DNA from: Mercurialis annua
Taxonomy: Eukaryota > Streptophyta > Magnoliopsida > Malpighiales > Euphorbiaceae
Direction: 5' to 3'
Assembly: GCF_937616625.2 (NCBI RefSeq)
Contig: NC_065577.1
Location: forward strand, 5,559,001-5,623,000
Length of the DNA: 64,000 bases
The position numbers and the translations under genes are program-made. This document shows positions 33,712-46,245 of the stretch, one piece after another. Position 1 is the stretch's first letter. The number at the start of each line of letters is the position of its first letter. The notes under the pieces are model-generated. The model saw only the letters and a list, made by a program, of their open reading frames with translations. It made no database searches and had not been told where the DNA came from.

Positions 33712-36707
33712 TGTAATATCCCGTTTTTTTTTAAAAAAAAAATCCAACCAGTTTCCGGTAATTTTTGGGGTCGTTTGCGGATTTGCGATTCCGGTTGTTT
33801 TTGATCTTGGGTTTGGATCGATTTTTGGGTTGTGGTTCAACCAAGTTGTGGTTGAACTAAACTTTGATTCAACCATGTTGCGGTTGAACCAAACTTGATT
33901 CAACTAGCTGAATTGTTTGGTCATCGTGACCCGGTTACTTCAGTTGTTGCGTGCTGCAACATTCCTTTTCCTTCCTTAATTATATAAGACTTTACATGTG
34001 TTTTAAACCCTAATTGATTCTTATCATTTTTTTAACCTAGCCGTCACATACATCATCAAAGCCCTCCAAAATCATTCATCCTTCACCCATTTTTTTTCTG
34101 GAAAATCTCGGTAAGATATTTGATCATTCTCAGTTTTTGTTCTTTAATCGATACTTTGGTTCTTGACTCGTTCTTCTTCGTTTTAGCATCAAATTGAGAT
34201 CTGTCTCGTCTTAGCAGTAGTAGACACAATCCTCTACAATCCCAAAGCTTCGGAATCGAATTTGGTACGTTATTCTGTCCGTTCTAGTCGCCGTCGTTTC
34301 ACCGCTTTTGTTACTTTTGGTTGATGTTACTTGTTCCTTTCTGCTGATTGTTTTCTTTCTCTATTTGGGCTGATTATGATGTTCTTAAGCTATAAACTGA
34401 TTAAGATTGTTGTTTAGTAAATTGCTTTAGTGTTATTTCTTAATGTCGTTTTTTTGGTTTTGAAGAAGCGACCATCTGATATTCATTTCTTAAGAATAAG
34501 GAGTGTTATGATAACTTTTATGGGGTTCCTTCTTTTGTTTATGATCCATGTGATTGGGTTCAAACATATTGCGGTATGGCTTTGGAGTTATAGCTGTTCA
34601 TGTTTTTTTTGGTTATGTCTATGGCTTCTTGGCGGGTTTTGTATTTAATTCATTAATGGGTTGTTTGCTTACTCTTCTATCGATATAGCTTCTTTCAAAT
34701 GTTGGCCATTGTTTTTTTATTCAAGAGTAGCGACTGCATGTGTTTTGTTCATTATTAGAGAAATAAAACGTTAAGGTGATTTCATGATTTTTAGTTTTCA
34801 TGATAAATAGTTGGCGGGATTAATATTTTCAAAAGTGAGGTTGGCATGGTGATGAACTATTTCTATATGTTATAACATGGAAATTTGTTTTGGTTATAAG
34901 TTTGATAACCTGTCAATTTTTCATTTGTATGTTGGTGGCAGTGGTTGTTTGAAATGGAAGTGATGGCTAAAGGGTTAATTAGTCACTGATTTATTTTGTT
35001 TTAATCAATTGAATTCTCTAAGTTAATCACCAATTAATCACATTTTATCTACCGCTATTTGTTTTTGACTTAACTTTCGGATTTCGTTTCGATTTATAAT
35101 TTGGCAATTTGATAGTATTATTTTAAATCTAAAAATAATGTTAATTTTATTTATAATTTAAATTATTTTAATTATTATGAATGAAAATTAAATATTTACT
35201 ATTTAACCTATAATTTTATAATTACTCGGGTGATAATTATTATTTTGGAAATTTTGGCTAAGTGTGCCAAATTGATTAATTTATAGATTATCTTTTAATT
35301 TATTTTCTTAACTTAGTTTAGTTAAGTAATTGCCGGTAACTATTGGTTACTTCTATTTCAAGTTATTGAGTTTCGATTTTAAGTAGTAATTATTATTTTA
35401 TCAAAAAGTATTATTTAAGTATTATAAACTCTGGTTTATATTTTGATAAAATATTTTGGGTCGGGTTAGACTTGGGTCACCCGACATGAGAGATAGCTTG
35501 GTAGTTATTGGTAACTCGGCTAACCCAATATTTGAGGAAATAAAGATTTAAGTTATTATTTAAATATTATTTAAGTAATATTTTCTGGAGTGGATTTTAA
35601 AGCGGAAACCCAATAGACTTGGCTTATTTATTTTTTAACTAATGCATTACTCGATGTGGTTCGTTTTTGACTCGGGTCATTACGTGATTAATTGTCCATT
35701 CTGTTTTGGCTATGCTTGTGTGAGACTTGGTATTGTGCTAGTCCTATGTGGTGTCTAGTATTCTTAGAGTTAGGGTTGGATTTTTAACTTATATATTGTT
35801 TTAGACCCGTCGACTGCTCGTGCTTCGGAGTCTACGCAGTGTTAGCTGTTTGTCAAGATTCACGTGGATAAGCAAGCAGTGAGTTTGTAGTGCTATTTAC
35901 CGCTTTATTAAGTACCGCAATTTATTTTAATATTATAAATGCTTTTGAATTGTTTTAAACGATTGTGGATCTGGATTGAAACGAGCTACTCGATAGGCTT
36001 GTATCGAGACTGTGTGCACCGGTAAGTACTCTGGGAATCGGCAGACTAAAGTCTTGCTTACGCTGGTATATATATATGACGAGGATTTGTTCCCGTCCAC
36101 TTTGGGTTTATATTTTTCGGTATGATATGTCATACTCACGCTGGGATCATTTCAATACTGTATTTCCATAATCATATTATATTAGTATAAAATGTTTTGA
36201 TTTAAGGGTTTTAAACTTAATAAATGTAAATAGTATTGCGAACTCATCTCAGTATATCTGACCCCGTTGTTTTCCCAAATTTTCCAGGTTTATGATTTGA
36301 AAGCTGGTCCACTCCGATCCTTTTGATTCTTCGGAGGTTTTTATGTTATTTTAACTAGTTACTGTTTTCAAACTCTTAGACCGCAGTAGAACTAGTTTAT
36401 TATATATTACATTGATATTACACTCTGGGATTATCGATTTGATCGATTATTTATTATTAGCATGTTTACCCTGGATTACTTTAATATTATAGTTAAGGCA
36501 TGTTGTTGAACATTTTTGGATAATTAAGTTATTTATATTAGACCTGTAATATAAATTGCTATACTTAGGTTGGAGTCTCGGTTGCCCCCGAGCAGTTTTC
36601 TGCAGGTTTAAATATTTAATTGTTTTCCGCAAGGTTTGCTACGGATTTTGGTACGACCATACCCATACCCTAGCGCCGGTCCCGATCCATGAAATTGGGT
36701 CGTGACA
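33712..36707 (+). repeat. 3' LTR of the young element (2,996 bp)
   Basis: Same sequence as 26195-29190 apart from four single-base differences found by eye. It ends GGGTCGTGACA and is followed by the second GTAAG at 36708-36712. Confidence 0.95.
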
Positions 36708-39614
36708 GTAAGTCTCGAACGAAGCCCTACACTTTTGGTTTTCACGTTTGTACTTAATCAAGCATAAACGTGCTATAACGCTTCAGCGTTATTTCTGTTT
36801 TCTTTTCAGCCTATATATATATCTATATATATATATGACTTCTATTCTATTTCTTTTTCATTCTCCAAACGTTTAATTGCAAAATCCTAGCCGACTCTTT
36901 ACCCTCAAGATTCATCAAACCTTACATTCACAATCTTCATCCTGTTTTTGAAAATTGAGGTAAGTTTTGTACCTTATTTCAGTTTTAGTTTAAAAATGAC
37001 ATCTCCGTAAATTGATTCGTTCTCCGTCGTTCTTAGATCGAAATCAGTTTTGTTTTGTCCCGAAAATTGTAGACTCATTCATCTACGATTCCCCATCTTG
37101 ATTACGCTGAACAGTACATAAACCATTTCGTTTCAATCACAGCCGTTTTATCGTTTTAGTTATATTCAGTTTAAGCTTATGAACGACATTCATTATTTTT
37201 TTATCGTTGTCTCTCGTTTCTAGATCGAAATCAATTCCGTTTCATCTAAGAGATTATAGATTCGCGTACCTTCGATTCCCTACCTGTTTTCGTTTAACGG
37301 TATGTAATCGACCTCGTTTTAATCGCCGTACGGTTTATCGTTTTAATTTTATAAACACTATTACTGGTTTTGAAGTTTCTACCGAATGTTTTCTGTTCCT
37401 TTGGCCATGATCTTGATTGTTATGATTATAAATATTCTTGTATGATTAGTTGATATCGTTTAAGCTCTGTTTTAAGGTATGTCTCCTCGGTCCGTACGTC
37501 GTTCATTGTTTTCATTTTCCCCGAGAAGAAGATTTACGCCAATATAAAATTTTGAGTTTGATTATTATTAAGTTGATTGATTGATTATTGCCTTGGGTTT
37601 AATTAGAAAGCTTGATGTCCATGAATGTTTAGTTGTGGATTTTTGGAATTGGTTTGTAAGTATGATTTTGATTAAGATTTCATTGAATAATTCCTTGTTC
37701 ATGGCTAGACGGGGTGTTTGCTGTTTAAAAGAATGAAGATGGTTAATTATCAGTTTTGATCAGCAAATTGTTTTGCTTAAATCAAATAAATACTTAAAGT
37801 TTATTTACCTTTTCATTATAACTTATAAGTAATATATTGTAAGCGATAAGTGTTTTACAAATTTAGGTTAGTATAATTACTCGGATAATTATATTTGTTT
37901 TCGAATATCAAAATGGCTAAATTACAATTTAGCTCTTGAACATTTTAAACTTAGTTGATTAAATTGTTGGTCATAACTTTATATTCATTTTGATTTATAA
38001 TGACTATATATAATTTCGAATATCAATTTGGCATAAAATTGGATAAATTACAATTTATCCCTTGAACGTCTTTATAACTTATTTAAGTAAGTTTTTGGTT
38101 AATAGCTTTATATTTTGTGTTAATTATAAATAAAAATAATTAAATTGATTTCGAATATCAAATTGGCTAAAGTACTCTTTAGTCCCTAAATTAGTTAAAG
38201 TACAGTTTAGTCCCTAAACTTTTATGAACTTAAAATGGTTAAGTTTTTGACTTGTAACTTGGGTTACTTGAAATTGAAGTTACTGAGTTCTGCTTTTAAA
38301 ATGAATTATTATTTTATCGAATTATTTTTATAAATATAAATTCGGGTTTATATTTGATAAACGTTTGAGTCGGGTTAGACTTGGATCACCCGACAAGTAA
38401 GGTTAGCTTGGTAGTTATTGGTAACTCGGCTAACCCACTACTTGGAAATTAATTATTATTTAAATAATATTTTCTAAATGGATTTTAAAGTATGAACTCA
38501 ATAGACTTGTATTAATTGGACGTTATTACCTAGTGGGTATTTTTAGTGTTGCTTTGAATTGATTTATTCCGACGTGTTATTTGTGCTAGTCCTATGTGGT
38601 GTCTAGTACTCTGTAGAGTTAAGGTCGTTTTAATAATTATTATTTATATTGTTTAGACTCGTCGACTGTTCGTGCTTTTGAGGCGAACCGAGTTTAGGTT
38701 CCTTGTCATGAGTTATCACGTGTATTAGCAAGTTATGAGTTTGTACTTACTATTTACCGCTTTATTAAGTAAATTATTATTTTAATATATAAATATATAT
38801 TGTATGTATATTTCGAACTGTTTTATCATTATGGCTTCTAGTTGGAACATGCTACCTAATGGGCATCATTAGGACTGCGTGCGAACCGGTATTGATGTAG
38901 ACAAGGTATGTGATATGTAGTGGTAACTCGGTGTGAGCATAGCTCTCGGGACCAGTAGAGTAACTCGGTGTAGCTCATCTCTCGAGATTCTGGTTATGAA
39001 TTAAGAGTGGTCGGTGGTAACTCGGTGTAACTCAGCTCTCGGGACCAGGCCTATTGGATTACTGTTATACTAGTATTATGAATTAAGGTTCCAACTATTA
39101 AACGTAATGCTGTTATAAATGTTTTAAAAGAGTTTTAAAAGTTTTCCACTTAATAAATGTAAATAGTGGTATAAACTCATCTCAGTATATCTGACCCCGT
39201 TGTTATTCCAATTTTTTCAGGGTTATAATTGGAGAGAGTCAGTTGAACTCCGATTTTTACTTTCCTCGGAGGTTCCATTTATTTTAATAAAGTTATTAAA
39301 CTGCTTTATTCTTAGACCGCAGTAGTAACTAGAAGTCTTTATTATGATTCTAGTGGGTTGTCGGATTTGGTTCGACTGGATATATATTGCTTGGGCATGT
39401 TATACTTTTATTGTGGTTTATATATATGCCATCTTGTAGACTCGTAGATGTACGCGTATTTATTAAATTATGTTGAATAATATGAACTAATAGAATTAGA
39501 CTGAAGTCTCGGTTGCCCCCGAGCATTGATTTTCTTGCAGGTTTATGTATTTATTGGTTATCCGCAAGGCTAGCTACGAGTTTTGGTACAACCATACCCA
39601 TACCCTAGCGCTGG
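36708..39614 (+). mobile_element. Older LTR, 3' part (truncated)
   Basis: Continues the LTR that starts at 25959. It is collinear with the young LTR for GGGTCACCCGAC-like, GCTAACCCACTA, TGCGAACCGGTATTG, CTGACCCCGTTGTT, TTGCCCCCGAGCA and CCCATACCCTAGCGC blocks. It stops at TAGCGCTGG, about 35 bp before the expected LTR end, where the second copy of the LINE-tail duplication begins. A local tandem repeat at about 38920-39045 contains GTAACTCGGTGTAGCTCA and CTCTCGGGACCAG units in three copies. Confidence 0.85.
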
Positions 39615-39615
39615 T

Positions 39616-40130
39616 TATTCCTCTTAAAAAGTAATGAATATGTATTTCATTCTTCATGGAATAGATATTCTATTCCATACTATTGCATTACATGAACTAA
39701 ATATGACCTAAAAAAATGCAGCATAGATTACAACAAAGTAAATTTCAAAAAGGATAAGCTCAGTGATAGTTTTTAATTTCTACTTGAAAGAAAATCCGCA
39801 AAATTACAAGGCTAACCACTTTTTTTATCAAAATAAAAATTCATTTATTAGAAGATTGATCGAGAACAAAATGCAGTTAAACTCAAGAGGTGGATATATT
39901 ATCCAATAAAGAACTGTTCTTACTAACCTAATCTGCATCATTGTTTTGGATTCTGCTAATATGTTCAAACTTACAAGATTAAATAGACTTAGCAAGTGTT
40001 ATAATCTCATCCACTACAGACTGAATAATCCATGGAATAACTTTGTTATTATATTTACATTGATGAATCACAACTGAGGAATCAAATTAGCAATCAACTT
40101 GAGATCAATTTAAGTTAATTGTAGTTCTAA
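39616..40130 (-). repeat. Flanking duplication copy 2
   Basis: Direct repeat of 25238-25771. Unlike copy 1, it continues at 40131 into the rest of a minus-strand LINE, so copy 2 is in the original LINE context and copy 1 is the displaced piece. Confidence 0.8.
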
Positions 40131-40900
40131 TTGCATTTTGGAGAAAAAATGCCTCAGGTGCAAGAGATAATCTGCAGTAGTATCTAGAGGCCCTACAAAA
40201 AGAAGGATACCAAAATGGTTCCTACAAGCAAGAGTTGTGCATCCTTGTGCTTTTTTGTCAAATGAGGCAGCACAGTTCATCTTTAATCTGTCAGAAGGTG
40301 GTAAAAGCCACTTCTTAGGAGTAGCAGCAAATTCGGGTGGGGTGGGGGGGTGATGTAAAAATGCAAAAAACGGTTATTGTTTTTTTGGAGATTTCTTCCG
40401 TGACTATGACCTTTTGCTGGAAATAAATGAGTTCATGGATAGCCAAATATTCCATCAATATTAAGAAACTAGCAAAATCCAATCTTTTAAGTTAGCACTC
40501 GTAAGAACATAATAAACAATGCAACCACCAATCTGTAAAAGATAAAAAATTCATATTCTAGGAGATAACTTTCAGAGAAGATGCAAACTGAGTTCTTTGA
40601 GAGTGGGGGAAATGGAGAAGCATGTGGATAATATCTTCAATTTCAAAATTGTAAATGTTACAAGTGTTAAAAAGGGGATGTTTCTAGCGTTGGGATTTGC
40701 TTGGACAACCAAGACATTGGAAGCATATTTCCAGATGAAGTAGCAAATTTTAGGAGATCCATCAAGTTAGGCTAACCACATTCAAAATAGATAGAAAATA
40801 TGAATAGTAGCATTTCTACCTTGATATTAAAGGATTTGAATTTGTCAACCCTGTTATTTTCAAAGGAATAACAGGATAAAAGAAATAAAAAAACAGAAGC
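39850..40900 (-). pseudogene. Decayed LINE 3' end (zf-RVT and RNase H), minus strand
   Basis: Read from 40900 downward. PKICYFIWKYASNVL is the region before the zinc-binding element of plant L1-type LINEs. After a frameshift, CNIYNFEIEDIIHMLLHFPH matches the C.....E...H.....CP zf-RVT pattern with one Cys lost. LKMNCAASFDKKAQG opens an RNase H (RVT_3) domain, and FEHISRIQNN...VSKNSSL closes it. Several stops and frameshifts make this a dead copy. The upstream limit is uncertain. Confidence 0.65.
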
Positions 40901-41239
40901 CAAATATATCTAACATTATTTTTGTGAAGATGAAAAAACTATAGAATATCAATATGATATTGGTGAATTTATATTATTACTAATTAATATTAAGTTTATA
41001 AAACTGAAATTTCATGGTAAGTGGGCAACCATGTTTGAGTTAACAATCTTTCTCCGATTGAAAAAACTATCTAGTTCTCAGCTATGGAGATGCATCTTTG
41101 CCGATGATACTATTGTTTCCACTTAATGGTGGTATGATTTTGTTCCCTTTTAATATGTATTTTTATGAATTTAAACTTGTTTATTTGAAACTGCCAAGGT
41201 GAAGTTAGTATCGGCTTTCTTCGTACCTTGCTATATTTT

Positions 41240-44200
41240 CATTATTATTATAACCCCTTCTTGATTGTCTTAGTTGAACCTAAAATTGCATGTATACAAG
41301 CGAACAAAATTATTAAGCGATCTGGTTTTACTTTTTCTCATCACGTTGAAGCTCAAGGTTTCTCTAGTGGCGTTTGATTGTTTTGGAATTCTGATATCCA
41401 TTTAAGGGTGCTTCATAATCATCGTCAATACATCCATGTTTCAGTCAATTACGCCATTAGAATTCTTAGGAGGGAACTCTCTACTTTGGACTGTGGTAAT
41501 ACTGGTCCTTGTCACTTGGCAAAGATTTCAATGCGATTCTCAGCGCAAATTAAGGGGGGGGGGGGGGGGGGGGTTCCGGTTTTAGAAATTTTGATTTGTC
41601 TTTTATTTAATCGTTTTTTATGACAATACTCTCACCCATTTTGATTTTTTTGGTCCATGTTTCTCTTAGAGACGAGGAAATACTTTTCACCGTCTTAATA
41701 GAGATCATTGCAATAACACTTGGATGCAAAATTACCACTATGATATTACTAACCATTTCTCGAGAATTCATTATGACCACAGAACCATTCTTATCAAGAC
41801 CAATACTAGCAATCACATTGATCCTACCCAAAGACCCTTTCAGTTTGTAGCTCTATGGCTTACTCACCATGATTTCCCTATTTTTTTGTTAAGAATTGTT
41901 GGAATAATAATAATTTTTTTAAAGATAACTTGTGTTCTTTCTTTAACAGACTTAAATATTGGAATTCTAACATTGTTGGCAATGTTTTTTAAATTGAAGA
42001 AGATTCCCATGGCTCGACTTAGCGGCATTCAAAAAGACCTAGGGATTCGGTCCCCCAATTTTCTTATTAATCTGGATATTGAGCTTCGTAAAGATCTTGA
42101 CGAAATCCTTCTTCGTGAGGAATCCATTTGGCTACAAAAATCAAGAAACAATTGGATTACATTTGGTGACAGAAACACGTCCTACTTTTTCACGCTAAAA
42201 CCATTGCAAGGAGAAGAAAAAACCGTATTGTCACTTTGAAAATTGACAATCGCAGCCGGTGCTAGGACGAGTGTTACTTGCAAAGCATGGTTGTTTCGTT
42301 CTTTATTAACCTTTATACGGAGGATAACAATAACATGTCTATTCATCCTTACCGTAGCTTTATTTTAATTCTTGATTCTCATATGGTGACCTCGCTGAGC
42401 ATCCCTATAAAGGATAGAGAACCCCCACCATGCTTTCTTTCAAATGAATCCTTGGACAGCCCTAGGTATCGACGGTATTCTGACAACCTTCTATCGATAT
42501 CAGTGAATGGTTGTGGGCTCCTCCGTTTGCAAATTGATTCATCAAATTTTCAGCGAAGGAGTGTGATGGAAAGTGATACTAATAAAACTTTAATATCCCC
42601 CATTCCTAAATATGCTAAGCATGTTACTATTAAAGACTACGATCCATTAGCCTTTGCACAAGATTATCAATAACCAGTTCAAGACTATCATGCCTCACAT
42701 TGTTAGCCTTATTTAAGTGAGCTTTGTTGCAGGTCGCAACATTACATACAACATCATCATTGCTCAAGATGTCATTCATTCTATAATAACAAAAAATGGA
42801 AGAAAGATTGCTTTGCTATTAAAGTTGACCTGGAGAAAGCCTATGATAGATTGAGCTGGAATTTATTGAGAATATCCTTTTAGATGTCATAATTCCACAT
42901 AACCTTATCTATGTTATTATGCATTCAATTTTATCTTCCCATATGAGTTTGTTAAGGAATGGTTCGACATCTTAAGAATTTAATCTTTCTATGGGTATCC
43001 ATCGGGGATCCTCTCTCTTCGTATTTATTTAATTTATGTATAGAACAATTTTTCCATTGAATTGGGTTGGCAATTCGTAGCGAAGAGTGGTTTCCTACTT
43101 AATTGAATAAATTTGGAACTAATCTTTCTCACTTTTTTTTGCAGATGATCTTGTTCTTTTTTTGGAAAATCCAAGGCTAACCATGGCATCATTTATCAAG
43201 ACTATTATGAATGACTTTTCAAACATCGTCATTCTTAATATTAGTTTAAGAAAAATTCAAGTTTTATTTTTTCTAAATGTGGAGTCTCAAACTACCGATG
43301 ATATTTGTAATATTATGGGTTTCAAAAAATTGCAAGACTTAGGAAAGTACCTATTTTCGTATTTTTAAAGCAACATACTCATACATCCTGGATAAAATTT
43401 AAAACAAGCTATTAGGTTGGAACGCTAGCCTTCTCTCTTTGGCCGACAGGCTAACCTTGACAAAATTTGTCTTGATGTCTATCCAGGGTTACACGAATGG
43501 GACCACTTCCCTCCCTAAATGTTTATGCGACAAAGTTGACCGACTTATGAGCAATTGTTTTCGGGTAACTAAAGATGGTTCACGTAAACCAAGCATTATC
43601 AGTTTGCGAGATTTGTGCTCTCCATGCAATAATGAAAGCAACGACATTCGGGATTTAAAGAATCAAAATAATGTGTTTTTGCTGAAATTGGGGTTCATTA
43701 TCATCTCCAAACTTGATTTTCTTTGGGTACAAGTTTTGCGGAGCAAATATAGATAGATCAACTTCCACATTCCTGCCAAATTGAAAGATCATTGTTATAT
43801 TATTTGGAGAAGCCTTGCATGCCTTTGGGAAAATGTCGTCTCTAGTACTCATTGGGCTCTTGGTAATGGTGATAGAATCAACTTTTGGAATGAAAATTAG
43901 ATTGGCGATCTTGGCCCTCTAAAGATGTTGGCATCCTCTCTTTTAAGTTACGATGAGCTTCTTAAGAAAGTTAAAGACGGGGTGGATAATGAGACCTGGG
44001 ATTTGGGTTTTTTATCTAGTCGTGTTTCATGTTATATGCTTCTTCATATTACAGCTGTGAAACCTCCTACAGTTTTAGATGTTTCTGACTATATTTATTA
44101 GGGCCTTACTAGCTCTGATACTTTCAACATAAGCTCATCTTATAATCTTCAGCGCACCCCTTATTTAGAGGAACTAAACACTAAATGGAATATTACTTGG

Positions 44201-44520
44201 AATTGGACGGGAGCCTAAAGAATTCGTACCATGCTTTGGTTCACAAAAAAGATCAGTCTTTTGATGAATAGCCAGCGTTGTAGGCATCATATGACCAATG
44301 ATGAGTCTTGTGCTATATGTGGCAACCGTATCGAAGACATGGATCATATCTTGCGTTCCTGCATTTTTGCGAGGGGAGTTTGGATGAAAATTCTTTCCTC
44401 AAATCTTAGCAATAATCATAAATTGTCAGCTTACCTTTTAATATTTGGTTCTTTTATACTTCTTCTGTCCCATTTAGAAAATCTCATTGTTGTTGTTTTT
44501 TCACATATTAAGAGGAGATA
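41240..44520 (+). pseudogene. Decayed L1-type LINE (endonuclease, RT, zf-RVT), plus strand
   Basis: Endonuclease remnant from about 41270 (VEPKIACIQANKIIKRSGF, then WNSDIHLRVLHN) to 41560. The RT N-terminal region has LLREESIWLQKSRNNWITFG and DRNTSYFF (42107-42192). GDPLSSYLF-like residues lie near 43010, and the RT active site FADD lies at 43138-43149. The zf-RVT element has CAICGNRIEDMDHILRSC...ARGVW (44310-44385). Numerous stops and frameshifts break it into at least seven frames. A run of 20 G (41554-41573) lies in the endonuclease part. No intact ORF1 or poly(A) tail was identified. Confidence 0.85.
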
Positions 44521-45026
44521 AAATATAATTTATTTTTTTTATTTCGATTTCATTAATTGTGTTTTGAAATTATGCATGCCATTACTGATTTTATAAATGG
44601 AATTTGTTATTAATATAAGATAAAAGATAAAATAAAAAATTATACTAAAAAGATATAATGAGACTTCTTAAGTGAGATATTAAAAAATAACAATAAAACT
44701 TTTTAAATGGAATGGAGGAAGTACTTACAAAGAAAGAGCTTGCACAATGAAGATAGTTCGAGGAACACCTTTGCAATTACATGTTGGTCACATTGCAAAC
44801 ATTAAGGTTTATTTTGCATGTAATGTTTGATTTGTCTATCATAAGAAAGAATGATTTTTTTTTCAATAATTTCCTTAATATTTTAATGCAAATATTATTA
44901 TAATGGTTAAAAGTTAAAACAAAAATACGTATTTAATGCAAAACATTAATATTTTTTAATAATGAAAGTTATCAAATAAATTATTAAAATCAACATTTAA
45001 GATTCCATATTTATTTTTAAATTTTA
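44521..45026. other. AT-rich spacer
   Basis: Nothing recognised. Confidence 0.5.
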
Positions 45027-46245
45027 TTAAATTAAAGTTGTGCATTGGCCGATTTAGTTTGTAAATCGACCTAAAATCAAAACCGGTCGGTTTTTTATCC
45101 AGCTAAAATTTGAACTGAACCTGAACTGAATTAAGAAGAAATTTCGGTTCAGTTCGGTCAGTAACTGAATATATAACATATTTAATGAAATCATACAAAC
45201 ATGTTCTTTGGCATAGTGGAGGTTCAAATCCTACTCTTGTCATTTGCTATATTTTAAAGTTAATATTGTTGATGGTCGTTAGTTCGAATTCTACTCAAGG
45301 CCGACCTTAGATGAACTGAAGCTCTAGGCGAATTTTTTAGTTTTTTTTATAATAATATCTATTCATAAATTTATTTGTAAAAATAAGCTCTTTTTATTTT
45401 TTTTCACAAAACACGTTTTTTCACTTTGTTTTTATAAAGGTCCACTCTCAGTAAATTTTTTATATTTTTTAGTAGATCGTTAATAGATTTTTAGTAAATG
45501 CATGTTTGGTAAATTGTTAGTAGATTTTCATAATATTTCTTTATATAAAATATATTATAAAAAAAACTATATATTCAGTGTATTTACTGTTCTTTCTATT
45601 TGATATCATAGACAGAATACGTCCTAAACGATTAAAAAATATAAAATTATATATTATTTTCATTTGTATTACTAGTTATTACTCAATAGTTTAATTACTA
45701 AACTACAACACCTATCACCAAAAAGGGATTCTTTAAAATTTATTTTCTAATTACTAGAATATCTAATTAAATTTTAAACTAAAAATTACATCTATCACAT
45801 AAAAGATTAATAAAATATTTAAAATATTTAATATAACATTTATTTTTTTAATGGATCCCATATAAATATGAGGCCGTCTAATATTTGTGGCCCTAGGCAT
45901 AGGCCTTAGTGGCCTATGCTTAAGACCGGGCATGATCCTACTCTTGTCATTTGCTATATTTTAAAGTTAATATTATTGATGGTCCCTAGTTTAAAACATA
46001 CTCTTGTCATTTGCTATATTTTAAAATTAATGAAAAATAAAAATAAAGAGTGAGACTGTCTGAAGTCGAACATGAGACCTTAAGAGGATTATTAAAATCT
46101 ATTTAATATATATTATATAATTTAGTCGGTTTAATTCTTCCACTATTCTAAAATAAACCGAATTTTATTAGAACCGAACCAAGTCTATATTTTCAGTTCA
46201 ATCCGTTTTAATTTTTTGGTGGTCCGTTTTTGTACATCCCTATAT
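45027..46245. mobile_element. Possible non-autonomous hAT-like element with a nested insertion
   Basis: GGTCGGTT / GGTTCAGTTCGGTC motifs near the left (45080-45155) and GAACCGAACC / GGTCCGTTTTTGTACATCCC near the right (46165-46240) resemble the subterminal regions of plant hAT elements, in opposite orientation. A segment CCTACTCTTGTCATTTGCTA + TATTTTAAAGTTAATATT occurs at about 45228, again at 45936 and partly at 46000. Between the first two copies sits a 630-bp piece with GGCCGACCTTAG at its left and CTTAAGACCGGGC at its right, a second inverted-repeat insertion. No exact target duplication found. Confidence 0.4.

Larger units (their letters stand above)
26195..36707 (+). mobile_element. Complete young non-coding LTR retrotransposon (LARD-type, 10,513 bp)
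   Basis: Two LTRs of 2,996 bp each, identical in length and separated by a constant 7,517-bp offset. By reading I find four single-base differences: near 27043 (G/A), 27166 (G/C), 27671 (G/T) and 29136 (G/A) in the 5' copy. The element has a primer-binding site, a polypurine tract and a GTAAG target duplication. The 4.5-kb internal region (29191-33711) contains no frame longer than about 120 codons and no gag, protease, RT, RNase H or integrase motif, so it depends on an autonomous partner. The PBS, the CGAGGACGAA-type 3' end and the edges TGTAAT..TGACA point to a Ty3/Gypsy chromovirus (Tekay/Del-like) lineage. This lineage call is from recognition, not alignment. Confidence 0.93.

Noticed and set aside
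33338..33903. Frames of 120 and 125 codons around the 3' LTR junction
   Set aside because: T-rich, cross the PPT/LTR boundary, no retroviral domain; composition artefacts.
41378..41623. 81-codon frame with a poly-Gly run
   Set aside because: Part of a decayed LINE endonuclease; the glycines come from the G20 tract.
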